Assembly (NCBI GenBank): GCA_017990305.1
Contig: JAGNOB010000009.1
Span: forward strand, 1 to 15,023
Direction: 5' to 3'
Length of the DNA: 15,023 nt
Source of the DNA: Leucobacter sp.
GTDB lineage: Bacteria > Actinomycetota > Actinomycetes > Actinomycetales > Microbacteriaceae
Shown: piece after piece, positions 12,469-15,023 of the stretch
Position numbering within the stretch: the first letter of the stretch is position 1
Layout of the letters: the number at the start of each line of letters is the position of its first letter
Made by a program: the position numbers and the translations under genes
Notes under the pieces: model-generated
Database searches by the model: none
Told to the model about the DNA's origin: nothing
Seen by the model: the letters and a program-made list of their open reading frames with translations, nothing else

Positions 12469-15023
12469 GCGCTGCTCCCTTCGTTGGAGGACTCGTGGTC
12501 CTCGCCGTCGCTTGCCCTGGTGAGCGCCACGACCATCGTGAGCCCGCCGCCCGGGGTGTCTTCCGGGGTGAGCGTACCGCGCATTGCCTCGACGAACCCC
12601 CTGGACAGTGCGAGGCCGAGGCCGAGGCCCGTCGCGTTGTCGGTGTCGCCGAGGCGCTGAAAGGGCACGAAGATATCGTCGAGCCTGTCGCGGGGCACAC
12701 CCGGGCCGTGGTCGATGACGCGGATCTCAACTGTTGTACCGAACACGCTTGAGGTGATGAGGATCGGGGTCTCTGGCGGAGAGTGCCGTTGGGCGTTCGC
12801 GAGGAGATTGACAAGCACCCGCTGCAGGAGCACAGGGTCTGCGTTTGCCCGCGACTCCTCGTGACGGAGTGCGAGCCGCACGTCGCCTGGTCCGAGGCCG
12901 AGCTCGTCGAGGGCGGGGGCGATCGCCTCGGCTGGGTCGGTGGGGACGCTTGCGAGGCTGAGCACCCCGCCCTGCAGGCGGCTCACGTCGAGGAGGTCGG
13001 TGAGGAGCGTCGCGAGCGCGGCGAGGCTCTCGTCTGCGGTGGTGAGGAGCTCGATCCGGTCGGCCTGCGTGAGCGTGGGGCCGGCAGCGCGCAGGCCGCC
13101 GACCGCAGCGGTCGCTGAGGCTAGTGGCCGTCGCAGGTCATGGCTGAGCGCGGAGAGGAGCGCGCCGCGAACCCGGTCGGACGCCGCAATGGGTTCGATC
13201 TCACGCGCGGTCTCCTCAAGCGCTTGCTGTGCGAGCGCGGCCGAGAGCTGTGCGACGACAACTGACAGGAGGCGCTGTTCTGCCGCAGCGAGGGGTCTTC
13301 CGTGAAGCTCGAGCGTTGCGTGGTCGCCGAGCGCGACGCGCGTCACCGGTGCGCCCGCGTCAGGACTGCCCGAGCTTGCGATGGTGCTGCGTGGTGCGTC
13401 TGTGGCGCCGAGCGCGGCACCGTGAGTGGCATCGCCGGGGGACTGGTCCTCGGCTCGATCGCTGGGAGCTCGCTCGGGGGCGACGACGCGCACGCAGGCA
13501 AGCTGGAATGCCTCGCGGGTGCGGTCGGCGAGTGCCTGTGCGGCGTCGTCGCCGCGCAGCACGCTGCCAGCGATTGTCTGAATGAGCTCCGACTCGGCGG
13601 CCGAGCGCTTCGCCGCGCGCGTGTGCCGTGCGGCGCGGTCGACGATGAAGCTCACGAGGCTCGCGATCACGACGTAGAGCGCGAGGGCGAGCAGATGCAG
13701 CGGCTCGTGGATGTGCACCGCGTAGATCGGCTCGATGAAGAAGAAGTCGAGCGTGAGGCCCGAGAACACGGCAGCGAAGAGCGCGGGCCAGATGCCGCCG
13801 ACAAGCGCGACCACGACGGTGAGCAGCTGGTAGCTGAGCACGTCGCTCGTGATCGAGTCTGGGCTGCGCGACAGCGTGAGCAGGTACGTGAGGGCCGGGC
13901 CGCCGAGGAGCGCGACGACGAAGCCGAGGATCCGCCTGCGCGCGGTGAGCGCACCGGTGAGCGGGGGGAGCGCGAGGCGGCGCGCGGCGGCGGCGTGGTT
14001 CACCATGTGCACGTCGATATCGCCCGACTCGCGCACGACTGTCGCGCCGATGCCCGGCCCGGTGAGCGCTGCGGCGAGGCGGCCGCGCCTGCTCGCGCCG
14101 AGCACGAGCTGGGTCGCGTTCACCGAGCGCGCGAACTCGACGAGCGCGGTCGGTACGTCCTCGCCGACGACCTGGTGGTAGCTCCCGTTGAGCTGCTCGA
14201 CGAGCGCGCGCTGGTTCGCGAGCACGTCGGGCCCTGCGGTGCGCAGCCCGTCCTGACTCGTGACGTGCACGGCGAGCAGCTCGCCGCCTGCCGAGCGCGA
14301 CGCGATGCGTGCGCCCCGCCTGAGGAGCGTCTCGCCCTCGGGGCCGCCAGTGAGGGCCACGACGACGCGCTCGCGCGCCTCCCAGGTGCCCTCGATGCCG
14401 TGCTCGGCGCGGTAGCCGCGCAGCGCCTGGTCGACCTCGTCGGCGAGCCACACGAGGGCGAGCTCGCGCAGCGCGGTGAGGTTGCCGAGCCTGAAGTAGT
14501 GCGACAGTGCCGCGTCGATCCGCTCGGCAGGGTAGACGAATCCCTCTGCAAGCCTGTCGCGCAGCGACTGCGGCGCGAGGTCGACGAGTTCGAGCTCGTC
14601 TGCCCCGCGGAGAAAGCTGTCTGGCACGGTCTCCTGCTGCGGCACCCCAGTGATCTGCTCGACGACGTCGTTGAGCGACTCGATGTGCTGCACGTTGAGG
14701 GTCGAGATGACGTCGATGCCGCTGTCCAGCAGTTCCGCGACGTCTTGCCAGCGCTTCTCGTGTGCGGAGCCGGGAACGTTCGTGTGGGCGAGCTCGTCGA
14801 CGAGCGCGATCTCCGGCCGCCGCTCGATGACGCCAGCGAGGTTCATCTCGTCGAGCTCGACGCCGCGGTGCGCGACGCGGGTGCGCGCGACGATCGGCAG
14901 CCCCTCGATGAGCGCCTGCGTTGCGGCCCTGCCGTGCGACTCGACGACGCCGATGACCACGTCGCGGCCGTCGGCGATGAGCCTGCGCCCCTCCTCGAGC
15001 ATCGAGAAGGTTTTCCCGACGCC
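12465..15023 (-). CDS. kdpD: KdpD sensor histidine kinase (5' end cut by window)
   Basis: This membrane sensor kinase responds to potassium or turgor and phosphorylates KdpE. The frame is open to the window edge, where the first visible residues are GVGKTFSM, the end of the KdpD Walker A; only about 20-40 residues should be missing. Numbering from that Met (15000-15002): LVDELAHTN (67-75) is the KdpD Walker B motif. A USP domain spans about 211-335 (VVVALTGGPEGETLLRRG; LGASRRGRL). The hydrophobic membrane region is about 358-455. A GAF-like region follows, with an Ala/Asp/Ser-rich stretch at 507-552. The HisKA domain has phospho-acceptor H621 (LSHDLRRP). The ATPase has an N-box N732/N736, G1 DHGPGVP and G2 GLGLGLAL (792-799). 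It is coupled to kdpE by an ATGA overlap. kdpFABC is not in the window and may lie to its right. Confidence 0.95.
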   Translation of the reverse strand, partial: GVGKTFSMLEEGRRLIADGRDVVIGVVESHGRAATQALIEGLPIVARTRVAHRGVELDEMNLAGVIERRPEIALVDELAHTNVPGSAHEKRWQDVAELLDSGIDVISTLNVQHIESLNDVVEQITGVPQQETVPDSFLRGADELELVDLAPQSLRDRLAEGFVYPAERIDAALSHYFRLGNLTALRELALVWLADEVDQALRGYRAEHGIEGTWEARERVVVALTGGPEGETLLRRGARIASRSAGGELLAVHVTSQDGLRTAGPDVLANQRALVEQLNGSYHQVVGEDVPTALVEFARSVNATQLVLGASRRGRLAAALTGPGIGATVVRESGDIDVHMVNHAAAARRLALPPLTGALTARRRILGFVVALLGGPALTYLLTLSRSPDSITSDVLSYQLLTVVVALVGGIWPALFAAVFSGLTLDFFFIEPIYAVHIHEPLHLLALALYVVIASLVSFIVDRAARHTRAAKRSAAESELIQTIAGSVLRGDDAAQALADRTREAFQLACVRVVAPERAPSDRAEDQSPGDATHGAALGATDAPRSTIASSGSPDAGAPVTRVALGDHATLELHGRPLAAAEQRLLSVVVAQLSAALAQQALEETAREIEPIAASDRVRGALLSALSHDLRRPLASATAAVGGLRAAGPTLTQADRIELLTTADESLAALATLLTDLLDVSRLQGGVLSLASVPTDPAEAIAPALDELGLGPGDVRLALRHEESRANADPVLLQRVLVNLLANAQRHSPPETPILITSSVFGTTVEIRVIDHGPGVPRDRLDDIFVPFQRLGDTDNATGLGLGLALSRGFVEAMRGTLTPEDTPGGGLTMVVALTRASDGEDHESSNEGSSA

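Noticed and set aside
13360..14451. Open frame of 363 codons on the - strand within kdpD
   Set aside because: It is extremely Arg-rich and a frame-shifted reading of kdpD, whose own frame holds all kinase and USP motifs.

Overview
The window is high-GC, densely packed DNA with short intergenic gaps, 4-nt ATGA/GTGA gene overlaps and several GTG starts. This fits an actinobacterium. The gene set (actinobacterial-type coproheme decarboxylase, LldD2-like lactate dehydrogenase, KdpD/KdpE, and a surface protein with an LVQTG sorting signal) would suit Microbacteriaceae or a relative, but the genus is inference. Ten protein genes are supported, two of them cut by the window edges. I see no rRNA, tRNA, transposon, integrase or CRISPR array, and no gene-free stretch longer than about 200 bases.

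Left block (1-3660, + strand): a LIV-type (HAAT family) ABC transporter, made of a LivM-LivG fusion and a separate LivF. It is translationally coupled to an FMN-dependent 2-hydroxy-acid dehydrogenase closely resembling LldD2 L-lactate dehydrogenase. The liv genes for the second permease and the binding protein would lie to the left, outside the window. Stem-loops at 3682-3740 separate this operon from a convergent GntR/FadR-type regulator (3748-4539, - strand), a natural candidate to control it.

Middle block (4601-9418): two divergent iron/heme units. On the - strand, a FecCD permease, an ATPase and a lipoprotein binding protein (gene order U-V-T) form a heme- or iron-chelate importer. On the + strand, coproporphyrin ferrochelatase and actinobacterial coproheme decarboxylase carry out the last two steps of the coproporphyrin-dependent heme pathway. 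The 128-bp gap between them holds a perfect 8-bp inverted repeat with a 9-nt spacer, plus a second, wider inverted repeat. This is a likely shared control region linking heme import and synthesis.

Right block (9516-15023, - strand): a secreted, apparently sortase-anchored protein (beta-propeller-like region, FN3, Ig-like/DUF11-like domain, VDPP-repeat stalk, LVQTG signal). It is separated from the heme genes by a long bidirectional hairpin. Beyond it lie kdpE and kdpD (kdpD lacking only its first residues), the two-component system for potassium or turgor response; kdpFABC may lie just off the right edge.

Nothing here is clearly a new class of system. The best leads are the coupling of a LIV-type importer to a 2-hydroxy-acid dehydrogenase, the palindromes between heme uptake and synthesis genes, and the uncharacterised anchored propeller protein beside them.
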